From NCBI GenBank assembly GCA_963833375.1, contig CAWHXR010000007.1:1-64000 (forward strand): a stretch of DNA of 64,000 nt, given 5' to 3'. This document shows, piece by piece, positions 26,475 to 35,729 of this stretch (the first letter of the stretch is position 1; each line of letters begins with the position of its first letter). The notes under the pieces were generated by a model. The model saw only the letters and a list, made by a program, of their open reading frames with translations, was not told where the DNA came from and did not search any database. The stretch comes from DASUPK01 sp963833375 (lineage in GTDB: Bacteria > Actinomycetota > Thermoleophilia > Solirubrobacterales > 70-9). The position numbers were made by a program, and so were the translations under genes.

Positions 26475-26869
26475 GCCCCCGGTTTCCAGACCATGACGAC
26501 GAGCAGGGCGATGAAGGACACGACCCGCATCCAGTGGGCGATCATCGTCCGCCGATCGATTGCCAGGGCCGAGTCATCGCCGGCCGGCTGCATTCCCCTG
26601 CTCGCCTGGGCGCCCGACCCGGTGGCGAGGATCCAGAGGACGACCGCGGCGATGATCCAGCCGTCGAAGATCTTGTAGGCGTCGAGATAGAGCGCCAGCC
26701 AGATCCCCAGCGCCAGGGTGCCGAGCCCGCCCACCCCCCAGAGGATCTCCCCGACCAGGCGGGTGGGGCGATTGACCGGCGAGCCGAGCGCGAAGGCGCT
26801 GTAGATCACGATCGCGGCGGCCAGCAGGAAGGCCGAGAGCACGTGGAAGAAGAGGAGGGTGTGGTACAT
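26471..26869 (-). CDS. Four-helix integral membrane protein, DUF2269-like
   Basis: 132 residues. Begins MYHTLLFFHVLSAFLLAAAI, with His close to the first helix, followed by LVGEILWGVGGLGTLALGIW, WIIAAVVLWILATGSG and MRVVSFIALLVVMVWKPGA. Similar four-helix proteins with an FxHxL start are grouped with DUF2269. It is the first gene of a two-gene operon. Divergent from adhE, sharing the region 26870-26974. Confidence 0.65.
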   Translation of the reverse strand: MYHTLLFFHVLSAFLLAAAIVIYSAFALGSPVNRPTRLVGEILWGVGGLGTLALGIWLALYLDAYKIFDGWIIAAVVLWILATGSGAQASRGMQPAGDDSALAIDRRTMIAHWMRVVSFIALLVVMVWKPGA

Positions 26870-26974
26870 CCCGCGGCGCGGATCCTATCCACGGCCTTGG
26901 CGGAAACCCCAAATGCCGAGGGCCCTTTCCCGCGGCTCCCAACCGGCGTAAGGTAAGCCGCAGGAGAGGAGACC

Positions 26975-29584
26975 ATGGCGATCTCGCAAACCAGTCCGGA
27001 GGCGAAGGCGGCCGAGGTCGTCGACGCCGCGCAGGCCGATCGTCTGGACGGATACGTGCTCAGGGCCCAGGCGGCGGCGGAGAGCCTTCGCCGGCTCGAC
27101 CAGGAGCAGGTCGACGCGATCGTCTGGGCGATGGTGGTCGCCGGGCTGGAGAGCGCCTTCGAGCTCGCCCAGCTGGCGATGGAGGAGACCCAGTTCGGGG
27201 TGCTCGAGGACAAGGTGGTCAAGAACTACATCGCCACCGAGTTCCTCTACGACTACCTGAAGGACAAGCCCTCGGTCGGGGTGATCGACGAGGATGAGAA
27301 GCACGGCATCCAGTACGTCGCCGAGCCGATCGGCGTCGTGCTGGCGCTGCTGCCGATCACCAACCCGACCTCGACCGCCCTGTTCAAGTCGATCGTCGCG
27401 GCCAAGACCAGGAACGCGATCATCTTCCGCCCCTCCGCGCGAGCCGCCGGCTGCGCCGTCCGGGCGGTGGAGATCCTCCAGCAGGCGGGCGAGTCCGCCG
27501 GGCTGCCCCCCGACGCGCTCCAGGTGATCCCCGACCCGACGCTGGACGTCTCCCAATACCTGTTCCACCACGACGGCGTCGACCTGATCTGGACGACCGG
27601 GGGACCGAAGGCGGTGGCGGCGGCCAACGCGGCGGGCAAGCCCTCGCTCAGCGTCGGCGCCGGGAACGCGCCCGTCTACCTGCACCGCAGCGCCGACATC
27701 GGCATGGCGGTCGTCGACATGCTGATCTCGAAGACCTTCGACGCCTCGGTGATCTGCCCCGCGGAGCAGACCTGCGTCGTGGACGAGGCGATCTACGACG
27801 ACCTGGTCGCCGAGTTCGAGCGCCTGGGCGGGCAGCTGCTGGAGCCGGACCAGGTGGAGGCGCTGTCCGATCTCGCCTTCGAGCCGGACGGGCGGGTCGA
27901 CGCACGCGCCCTGGGTCAGTCCTGCGTCAACCTCGGGGGGATGGGCGGGTTCGAGGTGGAGGAGGGAGTGAAGGTGCTGCTCGCTCCGCTGCCGTCCGAT
28001 CTGGGCGACCTGGCAGACCACCCCCTGATCCAGGAGAAGCTGATGCCCGTCCTCGGGCTGGTGCGCTCCCCATCGGTCGATCACGGCGTCAGCGCCTGCG
28101 AGCTGATCACCGAGCACGGCGGGCTCGGGCACACCTCGGCCGTCTACGCCTCCGACGACTCGGTGATCGACCGCTTCGCGAGCCGGGTCCGCACCGGGCG
28201 CATCCTGGTCAACGCGCCCACCGCCGTCGGCGCCCTCGGCGGGATCTACAACTCGCTCACGCCGACCTTCTCGCTCGGCTGCGGCACCTGGGGGGGCTCC
28301 AACACCACCGACAACGTCAACTACAGGAACCTGCTCAACGTGAAGACCGTCTCGCGCCGCCAGGCGCCTCCCCAGTGGTTCCGGGTCCCGGCCGACACCT
28401 ACATCAACGCCGGCGCGATCGAGAGCCTGCGCGAGGTCAAGGCCTCCCAGGTCCTGCTGGTCACCGACATCGACGGCGAGGCGCGCGGCGTCGCCGACGA
28501 GGTGCGGCGCTACCTCGAGGGCCCGAGCGTTCACGTCTTCTCGGACCTGCACCCGGAGCCCACCGAGGCGCAGATCCAGGCCGGTACCGAGGTGCTGGGC
28601 GAATTCGGTGCCGACTGCATCGTCGCGGTCGGGGGCGGCTCGGTGCTGGACGCGGGCAAGGCGATGCGGCTCTTCCACGAGAGCCCCGACGTCTCGCTGC
28701 GGGAGCTGTCGCTGCCCTTCCTCGACGCGCGCAAGCGGGTCGCCCACTACCCCGAGGTCGAGCACACCGTGCGCCTGTTGGCGCTGCCGACCACCGCCGG
28801 GACCGGGTCGGAGGTCTCGCCCGCGACCGTGATCAGCGCCGGCGGGCGAAAGGTGACGCTGGTCGACTACTCGCTGGTCCCCGACGTGGCGATCGTCGAT
28901 CCGACCCTCACCCTGACGATGCCGCCGAGCGTCACCGCGGACACCGGCGTCGACGCCCTCACCCACGCCCTGGAGGCGGGCGTCTCGATCTTCGCCTCGC
29001 CCTACACGGACGCCTTCTGCATGCAGGCGATCAACCTGATCATGGATGCGCTGCCGCGCGCCTGCGAGAACGGCAACGACCTCGAGGTCCGCACGGCGAT
29101 GTCGAACGCCGCGACGATCGCCGGCCTGGCCTTCTCGAACGCCTTCGTCGGCGTCAACCACGCGCTCGCGCACGCGGTCGGGGCGCGCTTCGGGATTCCG
29201 CACGGCCGCGCCAACGGGATCTTCCTGCCCCACGTGCTGCGCTACAACGCCTCGATCCCCTCGAAGTTCATGCCGGCGCCCGGCTATTCGACCTACGTGG
29301 CCCCGGACAAGTACGCGCAGATGGGATGGGTGCTGGGATTGGGCGGCAAGGGCATGGACGAGAGGCGCGATCGCCTCTTCCGCCGCGTCGACGAGCTGCT
29401 CGATGCGGTCGGCATGCCCCGCTCGCTGGCCGACGCCGGCGTCTCACGCGAGCAGTTCGAGGCCGGCCTGCCCGACCTGGTCAAGGGCGCGTTCTCGGAC
29501 CCGAGCATCAGGACCAACCCGCGGATGCCGATGCTCGAGGAACTGGCCTCGCTGTTCACGGCCGCCTTCGAAGGCCGCCCGTAG
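26975..29584 (+). CDS. adhE: Bifunctional acetaldehyde/acyl-CoA dehydrogenase and iron alcohol dehydrogenase
   Basis: 869 residues, standard AdhE length. The N-terminal aldehyde dehydrogenase domain has the catalytic Cys in VICPAEQTCVVDEA near residue 255. The C-terminal iron-dependent alcohol dehydrogenase has CIVAVGGGSVLDAGKAMRL (NAD site), LPTTAGTGSEVSPATVIS, and the metal ligands in VNHALAHAVGARFGIPHGRA. It reduces acyl-CoA to aldehyde and then alcohol with NADH, or the reverse. The ATG follows AGGAGAGGAG; TAAGGT (26949) is a candidate -10. The WS/DGAT gene starts two bases after its stop. Confidence 0.94.
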   Translation: MAISQTSPEAKAAEVVDAAQADRLDGYVLRAQAAAESLRRLDQEQVDAIVWAMVVAGLESAFELAQLAMEETQFGVLEDKVVKNYIATEFLYDYLKDKPSVGVIDEDEKHGIQYVAEPIGVVLALLPITNPTSTALFKSIVAAKTRNAIIFRPSARAAGCAVRAVEILQQAGESAGLPPDALQVIPDPTLDVSQYLFHHDGVDLIWTTGGPKAVAAANAAGKPSLSVGAGNAPVYLHRSADIGMAVVDMLISKTFDASVICPAEQTCVVDEAIYDDLVAEFERLGGQLLEPDQVEALSDLAFEPDGRVDARALGQSCVNLGGMGGFEVEEGVKVLLAPLPSDLGDLADHPLIQEKLMPVLGLVRSPSVDHGVSACELITEHGGLGHTSAVYASDDSVIDRFASRVRTGRILVNAPTAVGALGGIYNSLTPTFSLGCGTWGGSNTTDNVNYRNLLNVKTVSRRQAPPQWFRVPADTYINAGAIESLREVKASQVLLVTDIDGEARGVADEVRRYLEGPSVHVFSDLHPEPTEAQIQAGTEVLGEFGADCIVAVGGGSVLDAGKAMRLFHESPDVSLRELSLPFLDARKRVAHYPEVEHTVRLLALPTTAGTGSEVSPATVISAGGRKVTLVDYSLVPDVAIVDPTLTLTMPPSVTADTGVDALTHALEAGVSIFASPYTDAFCMQAINLIMDALPRACENGNDLEVRTAMSNAATIAGLAFSNAFVGVNHALAHAVGARFGIPHGRANGIFLPHVLRYNASIPSKFMPAPGYSTYVAPDKYAQMGWVLGLGGKGMDERRDRLFRRVDELLDAVGMPRSLADAGVSREQFEAGLPDLVKGAFSDPSIRTNPRMPMLEELASLFTAAFEGRP

Positions 29585-29586
29585 CC

Positions 29587-30981
29587 ATGGCCTCCTCGCA
29601 GCGGATGTCGCACGCCGACGCGGCGTGGCTGCACATGGACCAGCCCACCAACCTGATGGTGATCACCGGGGTGCTCTGGTTCGACGAGCCGCCCGACTGG
29701 GAGGGCGTGCGGGAGAGGATCAGGGAGCGAATGGTCGAGCGGTTTCCGCGCTTTCGCCAGCGGGTCGTGGAGGGGAAGGGGCCGCTCTCGGGGCCGCACT
29801 GGGAGGAGGATCCGCACTTCCATCTCGACTTTCATCTCGATCACGTCGCCCTCCCCGAGCCGGGCGACCGCGCCGCGCTCCAGGAGTTCGTCGCCGACCT
29901 GATGGCGAGGCCCCTCGACCGCTCGAAGCCGCTCTGGGAGTTCCACTTCGTCGACGGCTACGGCGATGGCGCCGCGATCGTCAGCCGGATCCACCACTGC
30001 ATCGCCGACGGCATCGCGCTCGGCCGCGTCTTGTTGTCGCTGACCGACGAGTCGCCCGACGCCGGCATCGCGCCGCCCGGCGAGGACGACGGGAGCTCCG
30101 AGCGGGGCGGGCCGCTGCAGGCGCTGGTCCGCCCGGCCGCGGCGGCCGTCGAGGCCACCCGGGAAGCGGCGGGCGCGGTGGCGCGCGAGGCGATAGAGGT
30201 GAGCAAGAACCCCTCCCGGCTGCGCGAGCTGGCGGAAAGCGGACGAGCCAACGCCGACGCCTTGGCGAAGGTGCTGTTCAAGGGCGCCGACCCGGATACC
30301 CCTTTGAAGGGGGAGCTGGGGGTCGCCCAGCGCGTCGCCTGGTCCGCCCCCTTCCCGCTGGACGAGGTGAAAGCGATCGGACATGGCACCGGCACGACGG
30401 TCAACGACGTGCTGCTGACCGCTGTCGCGGGAGCGTTGCGCCGGTACCTCGCCGGCCGCGACGGGAGCGTGGACGAGCTGACCGCGCTCGTTCCGTTCAA
30501 CCTGCGGCCGCTGGACCAGCCGCTGCCGACCGAGCTCGGCAATCGCTTCGGCCTCGTCTTCCTGCCGCTGCCGGTCGGGATCGAGGACCAGCACCGCCGG
30601 CTCCACGAGGTGGCACGGCGCATGGGCGAGATCAAGAACTCCTCCCAGGGCGCGATCGCCTACGGGGTGCTCGACGCGATCGGCAGGACGCCGACGCAGG
30701 TCGAGAAGCTGCTGGTCGACCTGTTCGCCACCAAGGGCAGCGCGGTGATGACCAACGTGCCCGGACCGCGGCAGCCGGTCTACATGGCGGGAACGCCGGT
30801 GCGCGGCGTGCTCGTCTGGGCGCCCTGCTCGGGCGGAGTCTCGATGAGCGTCGCGATCTTGAGCTACGCGGGCGAGGTCACCCTCGGCGTGATGAGCGAT
30901 GCGGGGCTGGTTCCCGACCCCGAGACGATCATCGAGGCGTTCGAGCCCGAGCTGGAGTCCCTGGCCGGCGAGGTGGCCTAG
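29587..30981 (+). CDS. WS/DGAT wax ester synthase / diacylglycerol acyltransferase
   Basis: 464 residues. The catalytic histidine motif reads HHCIADGIAL (family HHxxxDG) near residue 137. An N-terminal LHMDQPTNLMVITGVLWFD and the C-terminal FNLRPLDQPLPTELGNRFGL, SNVPGP-like TNVPGPRQPVYMAG and WAPCSGGVSMSVAILSYAG are all family blocks. It esterifies acyl-CoA with fatty alcohol or diacylglycerol to form storage lipid at the membrane. It sits in a two-gene operon with adhE, which could supply the alcohol. Its stop overlaps that of the convergent oxidoreductase. Confidence 0.92.
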   Translation: MASSQRMSHADAAWLHMDQPTNLMVITGVLWFDEPPDWEGVRERIRERMVERFPRFRQRVVEGKGPLSGPHWEEDPHFHLDFHLDHVALPEPGDRAALQEFVADLMARPLDRSKPLWEFHFVDGYGDGAAIVSRIHHCIADGIALGRVLLSLTDESPDAGIAPPGEDDGSSERGGPLQALVRPAAAAVEATREAAGAVAREAIEVSKNPSRLRELAESGRANADALAKVLFKGADPDTPLKGELGVAQRVAWSAPFPLDEVKAIGHGTGTTVNDVLLTAVAGALRRYLAGRDGSVDELTALVPFNLRPLDQPLPTELGNRFGLVFLPLPVGIEDQHRRLHEVARRMGEIKNSSQGAIAYGVLDAIGRTPTQVEKLLVDLFATKGSAVMTNVPGPRQPVYMAGTPVRGVLVWAPCSGGVSMSVAILSYAGEVTLGVMSDAGLVPDPETIIEAFEPELESLAGEVA

Positions 30982-31841
30982 GCACCGGCAGCCGAGTAGG
31001 CGCGGATCCGCTCGGCCCACTCGTCGAGCTTGCGCTCGGCGCCGGCCTCGTCGACGGCATCCCCGGCGCGCAGCAGGTGCACCGAGCGCGTCACGCCGGC
31101 CCGCTCGTAGCCCTCGAGGATGGAGGGATCGCGCGGCGGGATCTGCAGGGTGACCGGAATGCGGCCGCGCCCGGCCTGATCGCCCAGCCGCTGCAGCTCC
31201 TCGATCCGCTCGATCATCCCGTCGTCGGGCGGGATCCGGTTGGGGAACCAGCCGTCGCCGAAGGCGAGCACCCGCCGGTGCACGGTGGGGCCGTTGCCGC
31301 CGACCAGGACCGGGGGATGGGGCTCCTGGAGCGGAGCGGGCCGGCAGACGATCCGCTCGAAGTCGACGAACTCGCCGTGGTAGCTCGCCTCCTCCTCGGT
31401 CCAGAGCGCCTTGCACGCCTCGACCCGCTCGCGCAGGATCCGGAAGCGCCGCTCGGGATCCGTGCCGTGGTTGCGCATCTCCTCGAGGTTCCAACCGGCG
31501 CCGACTCCGAAGAGCACGCGCCCGCCCGAGAGCCGGTCGAGCGAGGCCACCTCCTTCGCCGTCGTGATCGGGTCGCGCTCGACCAGCAGGCAGATGGCCG
31601 TGCCGACCCGGATGCGCTCCGTCGCCGCAGCCATGGTCGCCAGGGAGACGAAGGGGTCGTAGATCCGCCAGTACTCGCGGGGGAGCTCGCCGCCCGCCGG
31701 GTAGGGCGTCTCCCGGCTCGCGGGGATATGGGTGTGCTCGGTCACGAACACCGACTCGAAGCCCCGCTCCTCGGCCATCCGGGCGAGCACCGCCGGCTCG
31801 ATCGCGTCGTCCGTGGGGAAGTAGGAGACCCCGAAGTCCAC
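30978..31841 (-). CDS. LLM class F420-dependent oxidoreductase
   Basis: 287 residues, luciferase-like TIM barrel. Seen: MAEERGFESVFVTEHTHIPA (family EH), ATERIRVGTAICLLVERDPI, VASLDRLSGGRVLFGVGAGW with the GxGxGW-type end, NLEEMRNHGTDPERRF and PPVLVGGNGP. In actinobacteria such proteins use coenzyme F420. The GTG start at 31841 follows AAAGGATC. The specific substrate is unknown. Divergent from the PRC-barrel gene over a very short region. Confidence 0.9.
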   Translation of the reverse strand: MDFGVSYFPTDDAIEPAVLARMAEERGFESVFVTEHTHIPASRETPYPAGGELPREYWRIYDPFVSLATMAAATERIRVGTAICLLVERDPITTAKEVASLDRLSGGRVLFGVGAGWNLEEMRNHGTDPERRFRILRERVEACKALWTEEEASYHGEFVDFERIVCRPAPLQEPHPPVLVGGNGPTVHRRVLAFGDGWFPNRIPPDDGMIERIEELQRLGDQAGRGRIPVTLQIPPRDPSILEGYERAGVTRSVHLLRAGDAVDEAGAERKLDEWAERIRAYSAAGA

Positions 31842-31862
31842 GGCCTGATCCTTTCAGGGCGC

Positions 31863-31868
31863 TAGCCT
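31863..31868 (+). promoter_or_regulatory. -10 element TAGCCT, leaderless start
   Basis: TAGCCT ends seven bases before the GTG at 31876 of the PRC-barrel gene; no ribosome site is visible. Confidence 0.45.
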
Positions 31869-31875
31869 CAGCGCC

Positions 31876-32249
31876 GTGGAGGATCTCGGCTCGCCAAGCT
31901 CCTATCGCGCCCTGGAGGCGGGAGCCCCGTCTACTCGTCCGACGGCGAACGGGTGGGCAGGGTCGAGCACGTCCTGGCCGACCCGGAGATCGACATCTTC
32001 GACGGGTGCGTCCTCGACACCAGCGTCCTCCCCGGGGGGCATCGCTTCGTCGACGCGGCGCAGGTCAAGGAGATCTTCGAGCGCGGCGTGCTGCTGAAGA
32101 TCGACCGCGCAGCCGCCGAGGCGCTGCCCAAGCCCGGGGAGAACCCGGCGGCGCTAGGGGTCACCGTGGATGACGTCTCCGAGCGCGATCAGGGCCCGCT
32201 GCAGCGGAAGCTCCGGCGCGCCTGGGACCTGATCTCCGGCAAGGACTGA
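31876..32249 (+). CDS. PRC-barrel domain protein, frameshifted
   Basis: About 124 residues after correction. SSYRALEAGAPVYSSDGERV is followed by GRVEHVLADPEIDIFDGCVL and GGHRFVDAAQVKEIFERGVL, a PRC-barrel beta pattern as in photosystem H-subunit and RimM-like folds. The frame breaks in GCCCC near 31927, where one extra C would restore it. The C-terminus is helical and basic (QRKLRRAWDLISGKD). Similar single-domain proteins occur widely in Solirubrobacterales-type genomes. Role unknown. Confidence 0.65.
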
Positions 32250-32271
32250 GCTCCTCCCAGGGTTCCTCCCC

Positions 32272-32748
32272 TCACTCGGCCGGCAGGGTCCCCGGCCCGA
32301 CCCGGCCCGCGCCCCGCGGCGCGAGTCCCTGCGCGTGGTCGCTCGCCAGGTAGAGCACGGCCAGCGGCAGGAGCACGTCGAGGGCGAGCGCAGCGAGGCT
32401 GGCGGCGTTGTCCCCCGTCGAGTAGTGGCCGGTGGTGGTCGCGTGGTAGGCGAGGTGGGGGGCGCCGGCCGCGAACAGGCAGATCGCGGCCGCCTGAACC
32501 AGGCGCCGCTCCATCCAGAACGCCGCCAATCCGGCCAGCAGGGCGAGGCCCAGCCCCGCGGCGCCGAAGTCGCGCTCCAGGTGCTCGTTGTAGGGCGGCA
32601 GGGCGGAGACCCAGTGCGCCGGGCCGCCGGGGAAGTCGTTGTAGAAGCCCTTCGGCGCCAACAGGATCCAGACGGAGACCACGCCGATGGTCACGGTCAG
32701 ATAGATGAGGGCGAACCGGATCCACCCCCTGTGTCGCTCGATCTCCAT
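32272..32748 (-). CDS. Four-helix membrane protein (DUF4345-like)
   Basis: About 158 residues. Helices: IRFALIYLTVTIGVVSVWIL, LGLALLAGLAAFWME, AAAICLFAAGAPHLAYHATT and LAALALDVLLPLAVLYLA. The loop PKGFYNDFPGGPAHWVSALP and the HLAYH pair are conserved in similar actinobacterial proteins. Start taken as ATG 32748; ATG 32781 would overlap the upstream hydrolase gene. Function unknown. Confidence 0.65.
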   Translation of the reverse strand: MEIERHRGWIRFALIYLTVTIGVVSVWILLAPKGFYNDFPGGPAHWVSALPPYNEHLERDFGAAGLGLALLAGLAAFWMERRLVQAAAICLFAAGAPHLAYHATTTGHYSTGDNAASLAALALDVLLPLAVLYLASDHAQGLAPRGAGRVGPGTLPAE

Positions 32749-32761
32749 CACTTCAGTTTGA

Positions 32762-33613
32762 CTAACCGACGGCGGCCCCATCGACCTCTTCGTCGGCGGG
32801 AGCCAGGAAGGGGACGAGGAGGGCGGTGAGCCGCGCGGCGGTGCGCGGACCGATCGCGTGCGCGGCCTTCGGCAAGACGACCAGCTCCGCGTCCGGGATC
32901 AGCTCGGCGACCCGCTCGGTCCAGTCCGCGCGGGAGAGGTGATCGCGCTCCGGGCGCACGACGAGGGTCGTCGCCTCGATGTCGGCGAGCTTCTCCTCGA
33001 CCGGGTCCTCGAGGGCGGAACGCAGCGTGCGCGCGCTTCGCCACCGCCCCGCATCGAAGAAGTCGTGCACGATCGCCGGCGCCAGGCGGGGGGAGGAGTG
33101 GGGCGCATTGCGGGCCCAGCGCATCGCCAGGCGTGCCGGCGTCCGGGCCTTGGGATCGAACATCGGGCCGATCAGGACCAGGCGATCCACGGCCGCCGGG
33201 TAGCGCGCGGCGAGGTCGACGGCGACCTGGCATCCGAACGAGACGCCGACCACGATCGCGGGTGTCAGGTTGTTGTCGATCAGCCAGCGACGCAGGGCGT
33301 CGGCGAGCTCGGGAATGTCGAGCGGGTGGATCGGCTGGTCGCTCATCCCGAAACCGGGCAGGTCCGGCGCGTACACGGGACGGCGGGTGCCGAGCGCGCG
33401 GATCAGGGGCTTGAGCGTGCGGCTCGACGAGAGGCCGTGGATCAACACGACCGGAGTCGTCTCGAGGTCGGGGCCCGACCCGTTTCCGTTCGACCCGTTC
33501 GCCCGATTGACTGACTGCCGCTTGAGCTCGGTTGGTACCCGGACGAAGACGCGGTTGTTGCCGGTGCGCGTCCAGCCTCCGTATACGCCGTTTCGGCGTC
33601 CTACCCTGGCCAT
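32762..33613 (-). CDS. Alpha/beta hydrolase
   Basis: About 283 residues. VVLIHGLSSSRTLKPLIRAL supplies the HG oxyanion element, YAPDLPGFGMSDQP precedes the helix, and the nucleophile elbow is VVGVSFGCQVAVDLA (GxSxG) near residue 122. The acid is in TLVVRPERDHLS and the histidine in LPKAAHAIGPR. A 50-residue basic N-terminus precedes the fold. The start at 33613 avoids overlap with the carboxypeptidase gene. Substrate unknown. Confidence 0.88.
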   Translation of the reverse strand: MARVGRRNGVYGGWTRTGNNRVFVRVPTELKRQSVNRANGSNGNGSGPDLETTPVVLIHGLSSSRTLKPLIRALGTRRPVYAPDLPGFGMSDQPIHPLDIPELADALRRWLIDNNLTPAIVVGVSFGCQVAVDLAARYPAAVDRLVLIGPMFDPKARTPARLAMRWARNAPHSSPRLAPAIVHDFFDAGRWRSARTLRSALEDPVEEKLADIEATTLVVRPERDHLSRADWTERVAELIPDAELVVLPKAAHAIGPRTAARLTALLVPFLAPADEEVDGAAVG

Positions 33614-33657
33614 CGCCCGCTCAACATAGCCGCAATTTGCGGATTGATCTTCCCCAT

Positions 33658-35172
33658 TTATGTTCGAACGGCCAGGTCCACCCGCTCGCGCAGGTGCCCG
33701 AGCAGCGGCTCGACCGAGAGCTCGCCGCAGCCGGCGCGCTTGAGGATCTCCGCGGGGGAGAGGCGGCGGCCGTGCCGGTGCACGCGATCGCGCAGCCACT
33801 CGCCGAGCGATTCCAGGTCGCCTTCGCCGATCCGCGCGGGCAGGTCGCCCAGGTCACGGCCGGCGGCCTCCCAGAGCTGGCCGGCGATGATGTTGCCGAG
33901 GCTGTAGGTCGGGAAGTAGCCGAATGCGCCCCCGGCCCAGTGCACGTCCTGAAGCACTCCGTGCGCGTCGTCGGGGACCTCCAGGCCGAGGTACTCGCGG
34001 TAGCGCGTGTTCCAAGCCTCGGGGAGGTCCGCGAGCCGGAGGCCGCCCTCGAAGATCTCCAGCTCGAGCTCGAAGCGGATCAGGATGTGGAGGTTGTAGG
34101 TCACCTCGTCGGCCTCGATCCGGATCAGGGACCGCTCGACCCGGTTCGCCGCGCGATAGAGCTCCTCGGCGTCGATGCCCTCGAACGCGCCGGGGAAGAG
34201 CTCGCGTAACCGCGGCAGGAGCCGCTCCAGGTAGGGGCGGCTGCGGGCGACCCAGTTCTCCCAGAGCCGGCTCTGCGATTCGTGCAGTCCGAGCGAGCGG
34301 GGCTTCGACAGCGGCGTCCGGCGGAGTTCGAGGTCGACCCCCGACTCATAGAGGCCGTGCCCGGCCTCGTGCATCGCGCTGAACACGGCCATCGCCAGGT
34401 TCTGCTCGTCGTAGCGGGTGGTGAGCCTGACGTCGCCCCGGCCGATCGAGATCGCAAACGGGTGCTCGGTCGGATCGATCCGCCAGGAGCCCTCGGGGAA
34501 GGGCAGCTCACCGACCAGCTCCGCGACCAGCTCGCGCTGAGGGCCCTCGGCGAACTCGCCCCGGAACGGGTCCTCGCCGGCGGGGCCGTTCTCGGCGGCC
34601 TCGCGGACGAGGGGGACCAAGCCCTCCCGCAGACCGGTGAGGACGGCGCGCATCCGATCGGTGGTCATCTCCGGCTCGTACTCGTCGAGCAGCGGGTCGT
34701 AGGGATGAGAGAAGCCTGGGAATCCGTCGTAGCAGTCGATGTACCGGCGGGTCAGCTCGACGTTGCGCTCCAGGTGGGGGAGCAACATGGCGAAGTCCGA
34801 GTCCCGCTTTGCCTCGACCCAGGCGTTTTCGGCGATCGAGTTGGCTCGCGCGAGCTCGGCCCGCAGGTCGGAGGGAACCCGGCGTGCCTTCTCCCAGTCG
34901 CGGGCGACCACGCGGACCAGGTCGGCCGGGAGCGACTCCCCGGGCGGAGCCTCGCCCTCCGGGCTCGAGCGAACCTGATCGATCAGCCGGCCGATCTCGT
35001 CGTCGCAGAACATCTCGTGGCGCACGCGGGCGAGCGTCGCCAGTGTCTCGGCCCTCGCCTCGGCCCCGGCCGAGGGCATCATGGTTCGCTCGTCCCAGAA
35101 GAGCAGCGAGGCGGTGCGGCTCAGGTCGTGGATCTCGCCGAGGCGCTCGCGAAGGTCATCGAGTGCGGCCAT
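33658..35172 (-). CDS. M32 family metallocarboxypeptidase
   Basis: 504 residues, the length of thermostable carboxypeptidase Taq. Zinc site SAMHEAGHGLYESGVD (HExxH), then LGLHESQSRLWENWVARSR, with the family's HESQ element about 28 residues on, and IRIEADEVTYNLHILIRFEL. Removes C-terminal amino acids from peptides in the cytoplasm. The ATG is six bases after TAGATT (35179-35184, minus strand), suggesting a leaderless transcript. Confidence 0.95.
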   Translation of the reverse strand: MAALDDLRERLGEIHDLSRTASLLFWDERTMMPSAGAEARAETLATLARVRHEMFCDDEIGRLIDQVRSSPEGEAPPGESLPADLVRVVARDWEKARRVPSDLRAELARANSIAENAWVEAKRDSDFAMLLPHLERNVELTRRYIDCYDGFPGFSHPYDPLLDEYEPEMTTDRMRAVLTGLREGLVPLVREAAENGPAGEDPFRGEFAEGPQRELVAELVGELPFPEGSWRIDPTEHPFAISIGRGDVRLTTRYDEQNLAMAVFSAMHEAGHGLYESGVDLELRRTPLSKPRSLGLHESQSRLWENWVARSRPYLERLLPRLRELFPGAFEGIDAEELYRAANRVERSLIRIEADEVTYNLHILIRFELELEIFEGGLRLADLPEAWNTRYREYLGLEVPDDAHGVLQDVHWAGGAFGYFPTYSLGNIIAGQLWEAAGRDLGDLPARIGEGDLESLGEWLRDRVHRHGRRLSPAEILKRAGCGELSVEPLLGHLRERVDLAVRT

Positions 35173-35208
35173 GCCCTGAATCTAGTGGGCTGGTCGCGTC
35201 GGCCCCGG

Positions 35209-35706
35209 CTAGGGAGGCGGGGGCCCGCCCTCCGCGGCCACCCTGGAGAGGCCCTCGAGCCAGCGCTGGTGCAGGCGGACCATCATCGGCCGAAGCACGG
35301 GCTTGACGACCTGGATCCCGGGCCCCTTCTGCGTCTCCTCGGTGCGGACGAAGGTCCCGCCGGCCTGCCCCCGCAGGAGCCAGCCGTGGTGGCCTCTGCC
35401 GCCCAGCACCTTCGCGTCCCAGGCGATCCTCTGCTCCGGCTCGTACTCGACCACCTCGGAGGTGACGAAGGCGCCGAAGCTGAGCCACCGGAACCGGCTG
35501 CCGAGCTCGAGCTTCGGCCAGGGGCCGCCGAGGTGCTTGATCAGCTTGGCGTTCGAGTAATAGCTCGGCCAGAGGTCCGGGCGGCAGATCCAGGCCCAGA
35601 CGACCTCCGGGTCGGCCGGGATCAGAAGCTCGTTGACGGCGTGAAAGGCCGATTCCTCCGGGCGATGCCCCTCCGGCCACCTGATCACGGTTTCGCCGTC
35701 GCTCAC
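35209..35706 (-). CDS. SRPBCC (START-like) family protein
   Basis: 165 residues. HAVNELLIPADPEVVWAWIC and RPDLWPSYYSNAKLIK at the N-terminus, FVTSEVVEYEPEQRIAWDAK in the middle, and a long C-terminal helix LRPMMVRLHQRWLEGLSRVA: the polyketide-cyclase/START helix-grip fold that binds hydrophobic ligands. GTG start 35706, seven bases after TAGGTT (35714-35719, minus strand), i.e. leaderless. Convergent neighbours absent; downstream lies the carboxypeptidase gene in the same direction. Confidence 0.8.
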   Translation of the reverse strand: MSDGETVIRWPEGHRPEESAFHAVNELLIPADPEVVWAWICRPDLWPSYYSNAKLIKHLGGPWPKLELGSRFRWLSFGAFVTSEVVEYEPEQRIAWDAKVLGGRGHHGWLLRGQAGGTFVRTEETQKGPGIQVVKPVLRPMMVRLHQRWLEGLSRVAAEGGPPPP

Positions 35707-35729
35707 GCGGCGGAACCTATCCGATGGCG

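Noticed and set aside
26885..29233. 782-codon minus-strand ORF opposite adhE
   Set aside because: Antisense to intact AdhE motifs; composition (Arg/Gly/Asp/Val/Leu repeats) is that of a shadow frame.
29046..31865. 939-codon plus-strand ORF over adhE end, WS/DGAT and the LLM gene
   Set aside because: Shadow frame across three well-defined genes; Arg/Ala/Pro-rich with no motif.
31860..31870. GCTAGC palindrome as a shared operator
   Set aside because: It is just the TAGCCT -10 element read on both strands; six bases is too short to support an operator claim.
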